Assembly: GCF_900094565.1 (NCBI RefSeq)
Contig: NZ_FMAF01000011.1
Coordinates: forward strand, 62,001 to 126,000
Source of the DNA: Martinezella lusitana
Lineage (GTDB): Bacteria > Pseudomonadota > Alphaproteobacteria > Rhizobiales > Rhizobiaceae
Direction: 5' to 3'
DNA length: 64,000 bases
Positions 16,970 to 25,844 of the stretch are shown here, one piece after another. Under the pieces are notes generated by a model, which was not told the DNA's origin, searched no databases, and saw only the letters and a list, made by a program, of their open reading frames with translations. The number at the start of each line of letters is the position of its first letter. Position 1 is the stretch's first letter. The translations under genes were made by a program, and so were the position numbers.

Positions 16970-18472
16970 TTAGGTCCGGAGTTCGCGGAGCAGCGACTTG
17001 AGAAGCCGCCAGGTCGAATTGACTGTCGTGTGGTTGAGGCGCTCGCGCGTGGTGTGGACGTCGAACGCTTCCGGCCCGATCGACAGCATGTCAATGTCAG
17101 GAACCTTCTTTCGGAAAAGGCCGAGCTCGAGACTGGAGTGAGAGACTTCCACATGTGGCTGCTCACCGAACTCGCGCTCGTAAGCGGCTTTGGCGGCGTT
17201 GAGCATTCGCGAATGAGGATTGTATGGCCATTCCGGGCAATCCGCGAATGTCTCCACGCCCGCGCCGTTGCCGATGAGTTCTGATAGCTGCCGGATTTTG
17301 TCGACGATGTTGTAGCGACGGGAGCTGACGGCGCTTGGGACCGTATTGACGATTTCGATGGCCTCTTCATCGCTTGAAAGCAACGCCACGGTGTTGGAGC
17401 TCTCGACGAGGCCCTCGACCTGAAGGCTCTTGCTCTGGACGCCGTTGGGAAGCAGGTTCAGGGCATCGACCAGCGCCCGGGCGGACTGAGCCGAGAAGAC
17501 GTCTGTAATTTGTCTCCTGGACTCGCTGACTGTGACCTTGAGGTTAGGATCGCTTGCTTTGTACTCAAGCGCAATCGAAGCCGCTTCCGCTTCAATTCTC
17601 TGTCTGAGATCGGCGATCCGCGAGGCATCGATCGAAATGATCGCCTCCGCCTCACCCGGGATAACGTAACGGTTCACGCCACCCTTGACTTCGGCTACGT
17701 TGGCCCCAGCATCCCGGATGGCAATCCGGAGCAGCCGTCCGAGCTGGACGATCGCGTTAGCGCGTTCAAGATGGATGTCGAATTCGGAATGACCGCTGCT
17801 CAGGCCGGAGATCCGCAACGAAAGGGCGGTCTGCCCCGAAACGCGTGGCTCCCACTGAACCGGAATCTTGAAGCGCACTGAAATATCGCCGGCGCAGCCT
17901 GCGAAAAGCGACTTGGGATCGTGCCAGTTCATGTCGAGAAGGCGCTTACCGCTAAGCTTTGTGCCGTCGAAGTGTTGCGCCCCGCCCTTGCCGACTTCTT
18001 CTTGAACCGTCAGGACGACTTCGAGCGGCGGATGCGGGATATCGTCGGATGCCAGCAACGACATTGCGAAGGCCACACCAACGGTGTTGTCCGCCCCAAG
18101 GGTTGTCCCCGTACCATGGATGAAATCGCCGATAACCTGAAGTTTGATGCCTTCGTTTTTAAAGTCGTGGTCAACACCCTCATCGCTCTCGCAGACGATG
18201 TCGGTATGCCCGTGAAGAATGACCGTCGGAGAGTTTTCGTAGCCGGGCGTTCCCGGCTTCTTAATGAGGAGATTGTAAATCTCGTCCTGGTAAACCTCGA
18301 AGCCGCGCGCCCGGGCAAAATCGGCGATGTGATCGCTAACCTGCTTCTCGTTGTAAGAACCGCGCGGGATCGCACTTAGCTCTTCGAAAAAACCAAAGAA
18401 GGTCGCCGGCTCGAGACCAGCAAGAATAGAATTATCGCGTTTATCTACAGTTTTTCCAGCGGGGAAACTCAT
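16970..18472 (-). CDS. Aminoacyl-histidine dipeptidase (PepD-like, M20 family)
   Basis: A 500-residue metallopeptidase of the cytosol nonspecific dipeptidase family. The first metal motif is VILHGHTDIVCE, followed by GTTLGADNTVGVAFAMS (bridging Asp) and TVQEEVGKGGAQHFD (catalytic Glu). The C-terminus has HVEVSHSSLELGLF in place of the usual final metal His segment. The start at 18472 is preceded by GGAGGAGGG. The family cleaves X-His and other dipeptides. Being first in an operon with two cupins, a sugar transporter and araBD is unusual. It might act on a peptide-sugar conjugate, which is speculation. Confidence 0.88.
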   Translation of the reverse strand: MSFPAGKTVDKRDNSILAGLEPATFFGFFEELSAIPRGSYNEKQVSDHIADFARARGFEVYQDEIYNLLIKKPGTPGYENSPTVILHGHTDIVCESDEGVDHDFKNEGIKLQVIGDFIHGTGTTLGADNTVGVAFAMSLLASDDIPHPPLEVVLTVQEEVGKGGAQHFDGTKLSGKRLLDMNWHDPKSLFAGCAGDISVRFKIPVQWEPRVSGQTALSLRISGLSSGHSEFDIHLERANAIVQLGRLLRIAIRDAGANVAEVKGGVNRYVIPGEAEAIISIDASRIADLRQRIEAEAASIALEYKASDPNLKVTVSESRRQITDVFSAQSARALVDALNLLPNGVQSKSLQVEGLVESSNTVALLSSDEEAIEIVNTVPSAVSSRRYNIVDKIRQLSELIGNGAGVETFADCPEWPYNPHSRMLNAAKAAYEREFGEQPHVEVSHSSLELGLFRKKVPDIDMLSIGPEAFDVHTTRERLNHTTVNSTWRLLKSLLRELRT

Positions 18473-18771
18473 TCGGCCCTCCTCCCAATACAGCATCTGA
18501 GCAATACTTCTTTGCTCGCCGAACATAGTCCGGCGACCTCGTAAACCGTATCGCGATCATCTTACGCGCTAAGGCGATCCAGGTTCAGATGCCCTCCACG
18601 CATCGAACCATCTCCGCTTTCAGCTCCTAATTCAAACGCAATATTTCATAAAATAGATGAGCTTTTTTCATCTGAATCTGTTATGGTATAAGCTAACGTA
18701 TCCATTGACGCGGGCCCGGCAAGAATGGACTCTCACCTGCAGCGATTTGGGGCTGGCTTTGAGCCGTCACT
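18473..18771 (+). other. Promoter region of the dipeptidase-ara operon
   Basis: AT-rich around 18620-18705 (for example AATATTTCATAAAATAGATG), consistent with a promoter for the leftward operon starting at 18472. A lone GGTATAAG near 18684 resembles half of the operators seen after 27.5 kb but has no partner. No gene was found here. Confidence 0.4.
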
Positions 18772-19677
18772 TCAATCGTCCGAAAGCGGCGCCTTAAGGT
18801 GGTCGAGAAACGTCCGGAGCGCTGACGGCACCTGTCGGTGCGAAACATAGTATGCATGAAAACCCGGCCCAGTAGACGACCAGTCCGGCAGCACCACTTC
18901 GAGCAGACCAGCCGCGAGTTTGTCCTCGACGCGTGCGCGCAGGCAGTAAAAGAGACCGCCCCCCTCCTGCGCCATGCGGATGGATAGTTCTGAATCCCCG
19001 AGCGTGAGCAGTCCGGGAACGTCAAGCGCAACCATGCGATCGCCGTCGCCAAGTTCCCATTTGCAGACGTGGTCCGTACCGGTTCGGATCCGGATGCACT
19101 CGTGCGTCAAGAGATCTTCCGGCCGCTCGGGCCGCCCTCGTTCGTTGAGATAGGTTGGAGAACCGACCACGACCCATTCAAGTTCGGACGTCAGACGCGA
19201 CGCGATCATCCCCTCGGGAACTGTTCCCCCATAACGGATGCCCGCGTCAAAACCTTCGGCGACCATATCGATAAAGCGATCCTCGACGCTGACTTCGATC
19301 TCGACATCGGGGTAGTTGCGGCGAAAACTGTGCAGTCGAGGTGCGATCAACAGCTCGGCGGCGTCACGCAGCGTGGTCACTCTCACCCTGCCCGTAGGCC
19401 CGCTCCTGAAACTATCCAGGAGATCCATCGCAGCTTGGATGCCGAGGAAATGCGGCTCCAGTTCGGCAAGCAGTACTTCGCCGGCGGCGGTGAGACTGAT
19501 GCTCCTGCTTGTCCGATGAAACAGACGGACGCCGAGACGGGCCTCCAAACCCCTAATCGAGTGGCTGAGAGCGGAGCCGGAAACGCCGCGAAGCGCGGCG
19601 GCCTTTCGGAACCCCCCCGCCCGCGCGATCGCGACGAAAGTTTCAAGGTCGGCCAGATCGGCCCGCGTCGATACCAT
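18772..19677 (-). CDS. LysR-family transcriptional regulator
   Basis: A 301-residue LysR regulator with helix-turn-helix GGFRKAAALRGVSGSALSHS and the linker RLGVRLFHRTSRSISLT. The effector domain ends in a short Pro-rich tail (RTFLDHLKAPLSDD). Members of this branch (PecT/DsdC-like group with ADLETFVAIARAGGF start) commonly control nearby short-chain dehydrogenases. Here two SDR genes lie directly upstream on the same strand after a 350-base gap. An 8-bp inverted repeat in that gap (TCAACTAA/TTAGTTGA at 19766 and 19822) could be its binding site. Confidence 0.9.
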   Translation of the reverse strand: MVSTRADLADLETFVAIARAGGFRKAAALRGVSGSALSHSIRGLEARLGVRLFHRTSRSISLTAAGEVLLAELEPHFLGIQAAMDLLDSFRSGPTGRVRVTTLRDAAELLIAPRLHSFRRNYPDVEIEVSVEDRFIDMVAEGFDAGIRYGGTVPEGMIASRLTSELEWVVVGSPTYLNERGRPERPEDLLTHECIRIRTGTDHVCKWELGDGDRMVALDVPGLLTLGDSELSIRMAQEGGGLFYCLRARVEDKLAAGLLEVVLPDWSSTGPGFHAYYVSHRQVPSALRTFLDHLKAPLSDD

Positions 19678-20026
19678 GAGTGATGGATACTCGCACTTGT
19701 ACTGAATAAGATCGTCCTTGCCGACGCCGACCTTGCTTCAGGCGGCTGGCGTCTTCAATCTTAATTCAACTAACCCTGTCTTTGGTATGTGATGAGCACG
19801 GAAGCAGTCAAAAATTTGATCTTAGTTGATTCATGTTGGATCCTGGGAGCGACGACGGGAGATGGGCCGGGTCGCTGAATAATGCGAACCCCCGGGATTA
19901 GATGGTCATGCAATGATCCTCTTGTCCACAGCCACGAGAAACGGCACCGGTCGGAACGAATACCACCTCCGCGCGGGCGGCCTGGCAGTCCCGGAGGTTC
20001 AAGTTCTGAGCTTTCGAAAACGCCGG
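19678..20026 (+). other. Intergenic region upstream of LysR gene
   Basis: No gene was recognised. It holds an inverted repeat TCAACTAA (19766-19773) and TTAGTTGA (19822-19829), spaced 48 bases, in an AT-rich patch that probably contains the LysR promoter. The remainder is featureless. Confidence 0.4.
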
Positions 20027-20770
20027 CTACCAGTCCTGCCGGGTTGGATGGACGACAATGTCGTTGATCGTGATCTCCGGGGGCTGATCTAGGGCATAGA
20101 CCACGGCTTCACCCACCGACGACGGCGGAATACCCTGCTTGTTGAGCTCTCCGGCGATCTTTCTGCCCGTCTCGTCATGAACCTTATCGGCCCAGCCGGT
20201 ATCGATCACGCCAGGGCTGATCATCGACACCTGGATCCCACTTCCCACGCCCACCTCCTTTCTGAGGCTTTCGGTGATACCGCGTATGAAGAACTTCGTG
20301 GCTCCGTAAACGCCTGCCGCCTCGCCGACATGAACGCCGGCGATAGAGCTCATATTCAGGATGCGGCCGGACCGGCGCTCCAACATCGACGGCAGAACGG
20401 CGGCAATCGCATGCAGATAGCCACGTAGGTTGGTATCGATCATCTTGTTCCAATCGCCGACCGCGGCATCCTTCCAATAGGAAAAGAGCATGAGGCCCGC
20501 ATTGTTGACTAATATATCGACCGGGCCGTACGTCGTCGTGGCGAATGCGACGAGGGCCTTGGTACTCTCAAAATCCGTGACATCGGCAACCTTGTAGCTG
20601 GCAATACCTCCCGAACCGGCGATGTCTTCGACAATCTGACTGAGGCGTTCCTCATTGCGGCCGGCAAGGACAACGCGCGCACCTTTTTCCGCCAATCCTC
20701 TGGCGGTCGCTGCTCCAATGCCCGAGGAAGCTCCCGTGACGATTGCGACCTTGTCTTTCAGATGTGCCAT
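20027..20770 (-). CDS. Short-chain dehydrogenase/reductase (classical SDR)
   Basis: A 247-residue classical SDR. The cofactor motif is VTGASSGIGAATARG, the NNAG motif is LVNNAGLM, the catalytic Ser is in NMSSIAGVHV, and the YxxxK is YGATKFF. I choose the ATG at 20770, which has AAGGAG seven bases upstream. The Tyr-Gly-Ala-Thr-Lys arrangement and length match YdfG-like oxidoreductases of unknown substrate. It lies 11 bases after another SDR gene and is probably cotranscribed with it. Confidence 0.9.
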   Translation of the reverse strand: MAHLKDKVAIVTGASSGIGAATARGLAEKGARVVLAGRNEERLSQIVEDIAGSGGIASYKVADVTDFESTKALVAFATTTYGPVDILVNNAGLMLFSYWKDAAVGDWNKMIDTNLRGYLHAIAAVLPSMLERRSGRILNMSSIAGVHVGEAAGVYGATKFFIRGITESLRKEVGVGSGIQVSMISPGVIDTGWADKVHDETGRKIAGELNKQGIPPSSVGEAVVYALDQPPEITINDIVVHPTRQDW

Positions 20771-20781
20771 GATGTGCTCCT

Positions 20782-21564
20782 TCACTGCGGTTGGGTCAGT
20801 TCGGCTTGCCGGGCGGCTTTAACAGGCTCTGGGGTTGTCCGGTTTTCCAACACCTGCCGCTTGGTTTTCTGGTCTCCGCCGACGACATGGTCGATGTCGT
20901 TCATGAGGGCCTCGAAGCCCTGCTTGGCGACGAGCGTCTTGTCGTTTTTCTGCTGGCCACCGAGCTTCGTATCGCCCATCCCAGCGTTCGCGTGGAAGTC
21001 GCTGTTGGTGGCGCCCGGAAGGAGTGCCGTCACCGTGACCCCGGTCGAGCGCAACTCCTCGCGCAGAGATTCCGCGAACATGTAACCGAATGCCTTCGAC
21101 GGGCCGTAGACGGTTTCGTACGGCGTGGGCAGGGTCGCCGAAACCGAGGATGTGATGAGGATCCTGCCGCGGCCGTTCTTGACCATATGTTGGACGACGC
21201 GTTTGGCCATATGGACGGTCCCAGTGACATTGATTGCAAGCAGGCGAAACTCATCCTCGAGATCGTTATCGACGAAGGCGCCGCCGATACCGATACCAAC
21301 GTTCAGAGCCGCGGCTTCCAGTGGGCGCCCCAGCCCCTGCGTGAAAGTCCAGAACCCCTCAACGCCATCGTATGTCGAGGCATCCGCTTTGAACGGATAC
21401 GCTTCGGCGTCAAGGCTTCGTAGTGCATCGGCGGCCTCGTTTACTTTGTCGCTTGAGCCTGAAATAGCAACGTCAAATCCATTCTTGGCGAATTGTTTGG
21501 CAAGCTCGAAGCCTATTCCAGATGAGCCGCCCGTGACCATTGCGAGTGGTTTATTACCAGTCAT
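20782..21564 (-). CDS. Short-chain dehydrogenase/reductase
   Basis: A 260-residue SDR with TGGSSGIGFELAKQF as cofactor motif, LNVGIGIGG in place of the usual NNAG, catalytic Ser in ILITSSVSATLP and Tyr/Lys in YGPSKAFGYMF. The C-terminus is extended (DHVVGGDQKTKRQVLENR) as in DltE/YqjQ-like reductases. The loss of the first Asn of NNAG is a mild oddity. It is the first gene of the leftward SDR pair, and the SD-like GGAGTG precedes the ATG. Confidence 0.88.
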   Translation of the reverse strand: MTGNKPLAMVTGGSSGIGFELAKQFAKNGFDVAISGSSDKVNEAADALRSLDAEAYPFKADASTYDGVEGFWTFTQGLGRPLEAAALNVGIGIGGAFVDNDLEDEFRLLAINVTGTVHMAKRVVQHMVKNGRGRILITSSVSATLPTPYETVYGPSKAFGYMFAESLREELRSTGVTVTALLPGATNSDFHANAGMGDTKLGGQQKNDKTLVAKQGFEALMNDIDHVVGGDQKTKRQVLENRTTPEPVKAARQAELTQPQ

Positions 21565-21995
21565 GATTTCACTCCTTTGGTTTTATCAGCACCACGATCG
21601 CCTCGAGGCGCTGGTGACCTAATGCCCGTGGAGCCGGTTGGTTACATGAGCAAAATCGATCGGGGCGGTGAGCAAAAATCAACCACCGATCTGGCAGATA
21701 CCAGGAGTGAGGAACCTTTTGGTCGCGTCCGCAGCCAAATTGACGAGGCATTCCCGACGTCACGAAGGCACCCAAGAGTGAACACCCCTCATCGGTGCGT
21801 GCGATCCAGCTCACTTCAAGTGGTCGGCGGAGTGGCCTATGTTGTTAGGAGGATGAGCTGTCGTTCGCAGCCAGCAGATATGGTCCGACCACACAAGCGC
21901 CCGCGTAGCGCTGGTGCGCTTCTTGCGCTGGTGCCTTCGGCCGAGAAAATCCACCGCGACGGCGTGTCCGGCACACCTTCCAGCGGTGACGTCCA
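21565..21995 (+). other. Divergent intergenic region between SDR genes
   Basis: About 430 bases separate two divergently transcribed SDR units. I see no coding remnant, strong inverted repeat or copies of the operators found elsewhere. Promoters for both directions must lie here, but none could be singled out. Confidence 0.4.
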
Positions 21996-22865
21996 ATGAC
22001 GGGAAAGACAAAGATGAGCGAGAGAATGAACAGTATCGTTGCTCCTGGCCGCGTTGCGGTCATCACGGGAGCTGCGAAGGGCATCGGCTTGGCAATCGCG
22101 AGGGCTCTCGCGGCCCGCGGCATGAAGCTCGCATTGTTGGATCTCGACACCCACGCACTTGATGATGTTACCTCGACACTCGATACGGACACTCTGGTTG
22201 TGAGCGGCGACGTCTCGGATCTATCGACACTGACGAGGTTGCAGGACGAAACGCTCTCTCGGTTTGGCGACGTGGCCATCCTTGTAAACAACGCGGGCAT
22301 TACGCAAGGAGCCGGCCCCTGGGATGATCCTGTAAAGTGGCGACGCCAGATCGATGTAAACTTCGGAGGTGTTTTAGCCGCACAACACGTCTTCGTGCCC
22401 TACCTGATCAAGGCAGCCCGACCATCGGCGGTCGTCAACCTCGGCTCCAAGGAAGGAATTACAACTCCTCCAGGCAATGCCGCCTATTCGGTGGCAAAGG
22501 CAGCTGTCAAGGTGCTGACCGAACAGCTGTCGCACGAGCTTTTGAAGGAGACGGGAGGTCGTGTATCGGCTCATCTCCTCGTCCCTGGCTACACGTGGAC
22601 ACCCATGAACATCGCACTCAAGCCGAAGGGCGCTGCCAGGCCCGATGAGGCATGGACCGCAGAGCAGCTGGTGGAATACTTCCTGGCCCGTCTGCTCGAC
22701 GAGGACTTTTACATCATTTGTCCTGATAACGCGGTCACGTCTGCGATCGATGCCAGACGGATCCGCTGGGCGGCCGACGACATGATCCTGAACCGGCCGG
22801 CCCTTTCACGCTGGCACCCCGACTGGATGGATAAATTTGCAGCCTGGTTGAAGGTAGGCCACTGA
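21996..22865 (+). CDS. Short-chain dehydrogenase/reductase
   Basis: A 289-residue SDR with cofactor motif ITGAAKGIGLAIARA, NNAG in LVNNAGITQGAG, catalytic Ser in VNLGSKEGITTP and Tyr/Lys in YSVAKAAVKVL. The catalytic-Ser neighbourhood (GSKEG) and a long C-terminal section beginning YTWTPMNIALKPKGA are less usual. The start is uncertain: ATG codons at 21996, 22014 and 22026 are all in frame. It is followed 31 bases later by the RibD-like gene, so the two probably form an operon. Confidence 0.85.
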   Translation: MTGKTKMSERMNSIVAPGRVAVITGAAKGIGLAIARALAARGMKLALLDLDTHALDDVTSTLDTDTLVVSGDVSDLSTLTRLQDETLSRFGDVAILVNNAGITQGAGPWDDPVKWRRQIDVNFGGVLAAQHVFVPYLIKAARPSAVVNLGSKEGITTPPGNAAYSVAKAAVKVLTEQLSHELLKETGGRVSAHLLVPGYTWTPMNIALKPKGAARPDEAWTAEQLVEYFLARLLDEDFYIICPDNAVTSAIDARRIRWAADDMILNRPALSRWHPDWMDKFAAWLKVGH

Positions 22866-22896
22866 CGGTGGAATGTTTGTAGAGGAGCGTAGTCCA

Positions 22897-23598
22897 ATGC
22901 CTAGACCCTATGTAATCTGTCACATGATGTCGCCGCTGGATGGCCGATTGATCGTCAATGATTGGGCCGAGGCAACCGGCCATTCGGTCGATGAGCTCGT
23001 GAAGATCTATGACGACCTGCATGAGAAGATCGGCGCCGACGCCTGGCTTTCGGGAAGAGCGACGGGAGAAGAGTTCGCGGACGCCGTCGACCATCCCTAT
23101 CAAACAACCGGCACGGCCGCGCGACCGATCCATATCGCCAACCCGGATGCCGACGAGTTCGCTGTTATCGTTGATAAGGACGGTCGGCTACGCTGGGACA
23201 AGAACGACATTGAGGGGGCTCACCTTGTCGTCCTGACAGGATCTGACGTGGATGATGCTTACCTGGCGGGCCTCACCCAGGCTGGCGTTTCCTATATCGT
23301 ATCGGAGAAAGATGGCGTCGATCTGAAAAACGCGCTCGACGTTCTCGGAACCGAGTTCGGTGTGAAGCGCTTGATGCTGGAAGGCGGGGCGCAAACTAAT
23401 GGCAATTTCTTGGATGCGGGTCTTGTTGACGAGGTCAGCCTAGTCATCTTCCCTGCGATCGGAGGCAAGTCGAATACACCGGCCATATTCGAGGGCGGTG
23501 AGGATGGGCTTGCCGGCGGGGCGAGGCTCACGTTTATCAGCGCCGAAGCCGCTGGCCTCGGCTCCGTCCATCTGAGATATCGCGTGGGACGTCCGTAG
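22897..23598 (+). CDS. RibD C-terminal/dihydrofolate-reductase-like protein
   Basis: A 233-residue protein of the RibD_C (DHFR-fold) family. It opens PYVICHMMSPLDGRL, has the cofactor region HLVVLTGSDVDDAYLAGL and the typical MLEGGAQTNGNFLDAGLVDE segment. It is an NADPH-dependent reductase of unknown substrate. The ATG at 22897 has GAGGAG upstream. A 7-bp hairpin (GGACGTC/GACGTCC, 23587-23607) spans its stop codon but lacks a T-run. Confidence 0.85.
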   Translation: MPRPYVICHMMSPLDGRLIVNDWAEATGHSVDELVKIYDDLHEKIGADAWLSGRATGEEFADAVDHPYQTTGTAARPIHIANPDADEFAVIVDKDGRLRWDKNDIEGAHLVVLTGSDVDDAYLAGLTQAGVSYIVSEKDGVDLKNALDVLGTEFGVKRLMLEGGAQTNGNFLDAGLVDEVSLVIFPAIGGKSNTPAIFEGGEDGLAGGARLTFISAEAAGLGSVHLRYRVGRP

Positions 23599-23710
23599 GA
23601 GACGTCCATAGGAGAAGACTGTAGAAGGGATCCCCCCAATCGGAGGGCCCAGCTTGAGATGGACAGGTGCCGCCTTGCGCGGCATCTATCCGAAGGATTG
23701 TTGGCGATAT

Positions 23711-24484
23711 TCACTTGCTCTCCTGCGATGCCACTCGAAGTGGCACATTGGCTCCTTCCAAAGCCGCGCGGACGTCGACTGACGGTTCCTGGTCGGTGAT
23801 GATAACTTCGAACTCGTCAATGGTGGCCAGGACATGAAGAGCGGTATGATTGAAGCGCTTATGGTTTAAGAGCAGGCAGCGACGCGCGGCGCTTGCAATC
23901 ATCGCTCGCTTCGAGCGGACAACGTCATCATCCATATGGTAGACGCGCAATCCAGAAACTGCCGGCGTTGAGATAAAGGCGATGTCGGCGCTGAGACGCG
24001 ACAGTGCCTGTTCGGCGACGACGCCGAAAAAACCATTGAACTTCATCGAATAGCGTCCACCGACCGCAATCAGGTTGATCCCTGATTCCGTCTTGAGCCG
24101 ATCGATGACCGCCGCATTGTTGGTGATCACCGTCAGCGGCCTCCTCTGTGGCAGCAATTCCCCGAGCACCGACGCCATAGATCCGTCGTTGACCATCACC
24201 GTCATGCCGGGCTCGACGAGTTCAAGGGCGGCCTCGGCCATCCGGCGCTTGGCCTCGCCCTCCTGCTGCTGGCGAAACCGGAAATCGCTTTCGAAATGGC
24301 CTCCTGCCTCGATCGTTGCCCCGCCACGGACCTTGCGAAGCATCCCTGCCCGCTCAAGATCATCTAGATCCCGGTGGATGGTCATCTTGGATACAGCGAA
24401 CCGATCGGATAGGTCGTCGAGATCCACCACCCTCTGCGCGACCAACAGGTCCATAATGGCCTGCCTCCGATCATCTCTCTTCAT
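23711..24484 (-). CDS. DeoR-family transcriptional regulator
   Basis: A 257-residue DeoR regulator. The N-terminal helix-turn-helix is LDDLSDRFAVSKMTIHRDLD followed by RKVRGGA. The C-terminal DeoRC sugar-phosphate sensor domain carries NDGSMASVLGELL and VITNNAAVIDRL. These repressors usually sense phosphorylated sugars. No obvious target operon adjoins it: the RibD-like gene is convergent and the other side is a gene remnant. It could be an orphan left after loss of its operon, or it may act on a distant locus. Confidence 0.9.
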   Translation of the reverse strand: MKRDDRRQAIMDLLVAQRVVDLDDLSDRFAVSKMTIHRDLDDLERAGMLRKVRGGATIEAGGHFESDFRFRQQQEGEAKRRMAEAALELVEPGMTVMVNDGSMASVLGELLPQRRPLTVITNNAAVIDRLKTESGINLIAVGGRYSMKFNGFFGVVAEQALSRLSADIAFISTPAVSGLRVYHMDDDVVRSKRAMIASAARRCLLLNHKRFNHTALHVLATIDEFEVIITDQEPSVDVRAALEGANVPLRVASQESK

Positions 24485-24716
24485 ATTTTAGTCCTCCGGC
24501 GCACTAATCCGATCCTTTAACATCAAGATCCGCCGCTACAAATCACATGCAAACATCATTTTTCGTTAGTTTGTCTTGCTCTATTCGACAACGCCACTGA
24601 CGCTGCTGGCATACTGGGACACGTGAAGACGCATGATGGCGCGATTGCACCGCTCCATGCATGGCCGAAGGCGCTCATTTTGTAACGAAACAGGATGGTT
24701 TGGGGGTTCAAGCGCA

Positions 24717-24872
24717 AATGTCATCGCCATGGAGATGGTCCCGCGCGTCAGCCGCGCACGGAAGATGGAGGCCTTGTCCTCCATGGTCAACATCGCGGGC
24801 TACCGGGCCGTCATCAAAGCGGGCGCGAATATAGGGCTTCTTCACCGGCAGATCACCGCAGCGGGCAAGGTG
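24717..24872 (+). pseudogene. pntA: Fragment of NAD(P) transhydrogenase subunit alpha
   Basis: In the forward frame the residues around AMEMVPRVSRARKMEALSS, MVNIAGYRAVIKAG and QITAAGKV match the internal PntA segment just before its NAD-binding glycine loop. Only about 52 of some 380-500 codons survive. There is no start region and no Rossmann motif, and the frame stops within the following hairpin. A piece such as LLHR replaces the family's GRFFTG. This is a relic, not a gene. It suggests past deletion or insertion at this boundary. Confidence 0.75.
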
Positions 24873-24878
24873 TTTGGT

Positions 24879-24909
24879 AAAGGCCTGTGTCACTGACACC
24901 CGGCCTTTT
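24879..24909 (+). terminator. Bidirectional hairpin terminator
   Basis: The stem AAAGGCC plus GTGTC pairs with GACAC plus GGCCTTT, leaving a three-base loop and small bulges, with a short T-run on the plus strand. It lies about 70 bases beyond the stop of the leftward MBL gene and probably ends the operon from 27362. Confidence 0.65.
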
Positions 24910-24977
24910 CTCTGCTTATCGCCTTGGGAGGACGATTGTGAACGATGCGGCTTGGTGTTCGCGCTGCTTCAAATCGA

Positions 24978-25844
24978 TCAAACTCTTGATACGTCTCCGT
25001 CGGCCACACAAATCTCGACGAGCATGAGCTGGCGATCCGTCAGGCGCGACGGATAGATTTTTGACAGCTGCTCCTCGTGCATGGGAACGATTCGTCGTTC
25101 GTCCATACCAACGATTTTGAGCATCTCCTCGGCGGACTCGATCAGACGTGTCTGGCTGCCATTGGCAAGGCCCGGCGGCACAAAGCAGGGATCGGTGGCG
25201 TCCTCACCCGTGAGGTTGCTGTAGGTGTAGATGACGTCGCCGGACAGGACAAACTTGCCGTCTCCACCGCCCGTCTCCACCACCACATATTGCGATCCTG
25301 CGGTATGGGTGTCGAATGCCGGATAGACATGAACGCCTGGCACTAGGTTTTCCCGCTCTCCCTCCACCAGTTCCAGGCGGCCTTCGATATTTGCCTGGGT
25401 CAGATAGAGGATATCCGCCGGATTCAGTCCGGCCTGCAATGAACGGAAGCGCCGACCCTTTGCCAGAATCCACATCCAGGATTCCAATTCTTTCTTCTGA
25501 ATGAAAATCTTAGCATTTGGGAAGAACTTTAGGCCGCCAATGTGATCGAAGTGCGCGTGCGTGAGGATGACATGCGTGACGTCTTGGGGCCTGATCCCGC
25601 ATTCCCCGAGAACGATTTCCGGAGGCGTCCAACCGGTAACGCCGATTGAGTTGGCGATCTGGCCTCCGAAATCGGCGGCGTCGTGACCGGCATCGACCAG
25701 AACGACTGCATCTCCTGACTTGATGAGTATGTATGCGAACGGCAGGTTCATCGTGCCCTGATTATGGGCGCCGTAAAAAACCCCGCTGACCGGGTGCACC
25801 GGGCTTCGAGAGTATTCAAGCACCCAGATCGAATGCGTTCCCAT
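24978..25844 (-). CDS. MBL-fold metallohydrolase (AHL-lactonase-like)
   Basis: A 288-residue metallo-beta-lactamase-fold enzyme. The zinc signature LTHAHFDHIGGLKFF is complete. Further ligands are His in FDTHTAGSQYVVV, Asp in VLSGDVIYTY and the final PMHEEQ His. This is the layout of N-acyl-homoserine lactonases (AiiA/AttM/BlcC group), which hydrolyse lactone rings. The ATG at 25844 follows GGGGAGGAAG. It is the last gene after an aldose-dehydrogenase-type AKR, so I infer that it opens the sugar lactone produced by that enzyme. A quorum-quenching role is the alternative. Confidence 0.85.
   Translation of the reverse strand: MGTHSIWVLEYSRSPVHPVSGVFYGAHNQGTMNLPFAYILIKSGDAVVLVDAGHDAADFGGQIANSIGVTGWTPPEIVLGECGIRPQDVTHVILTHAHFDHIGGLKFFPNAKIFIQKKELESWMWILAKGRRFRSLQAGLNPADILYLTQANIEGRLELVEGERENLVPGVHVYPAFDTHTAGSQYVVVETGGGDGKFVLSGDVIYTYSNLTGEDATDPCFVPPGLANGSQTRLIESAEEMLKIVGMDERRIVPMHEEQLSKIYPSRLTDRQLMLVEICVADGDVSRV

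Larger units (their letters stand above)
24485..24977 (+). other. Region with decayed gene and terminator
   Basis: This stretch holds an AT-rich DeoR promoter (24485-24600), the pntA remnant and a strong hairpin at 24879-24909. No intact gene was found. Confidence 0.55.

Noticed and set aside
18680..18705. Possible eighth copy of the GGTATRA operator before the dipeptidase operon
   Set aside because: Only one 7-mer (GGTATAA) is present, with neither a tandem nor an inverted partner; AT-rich promoter sequence explains it.
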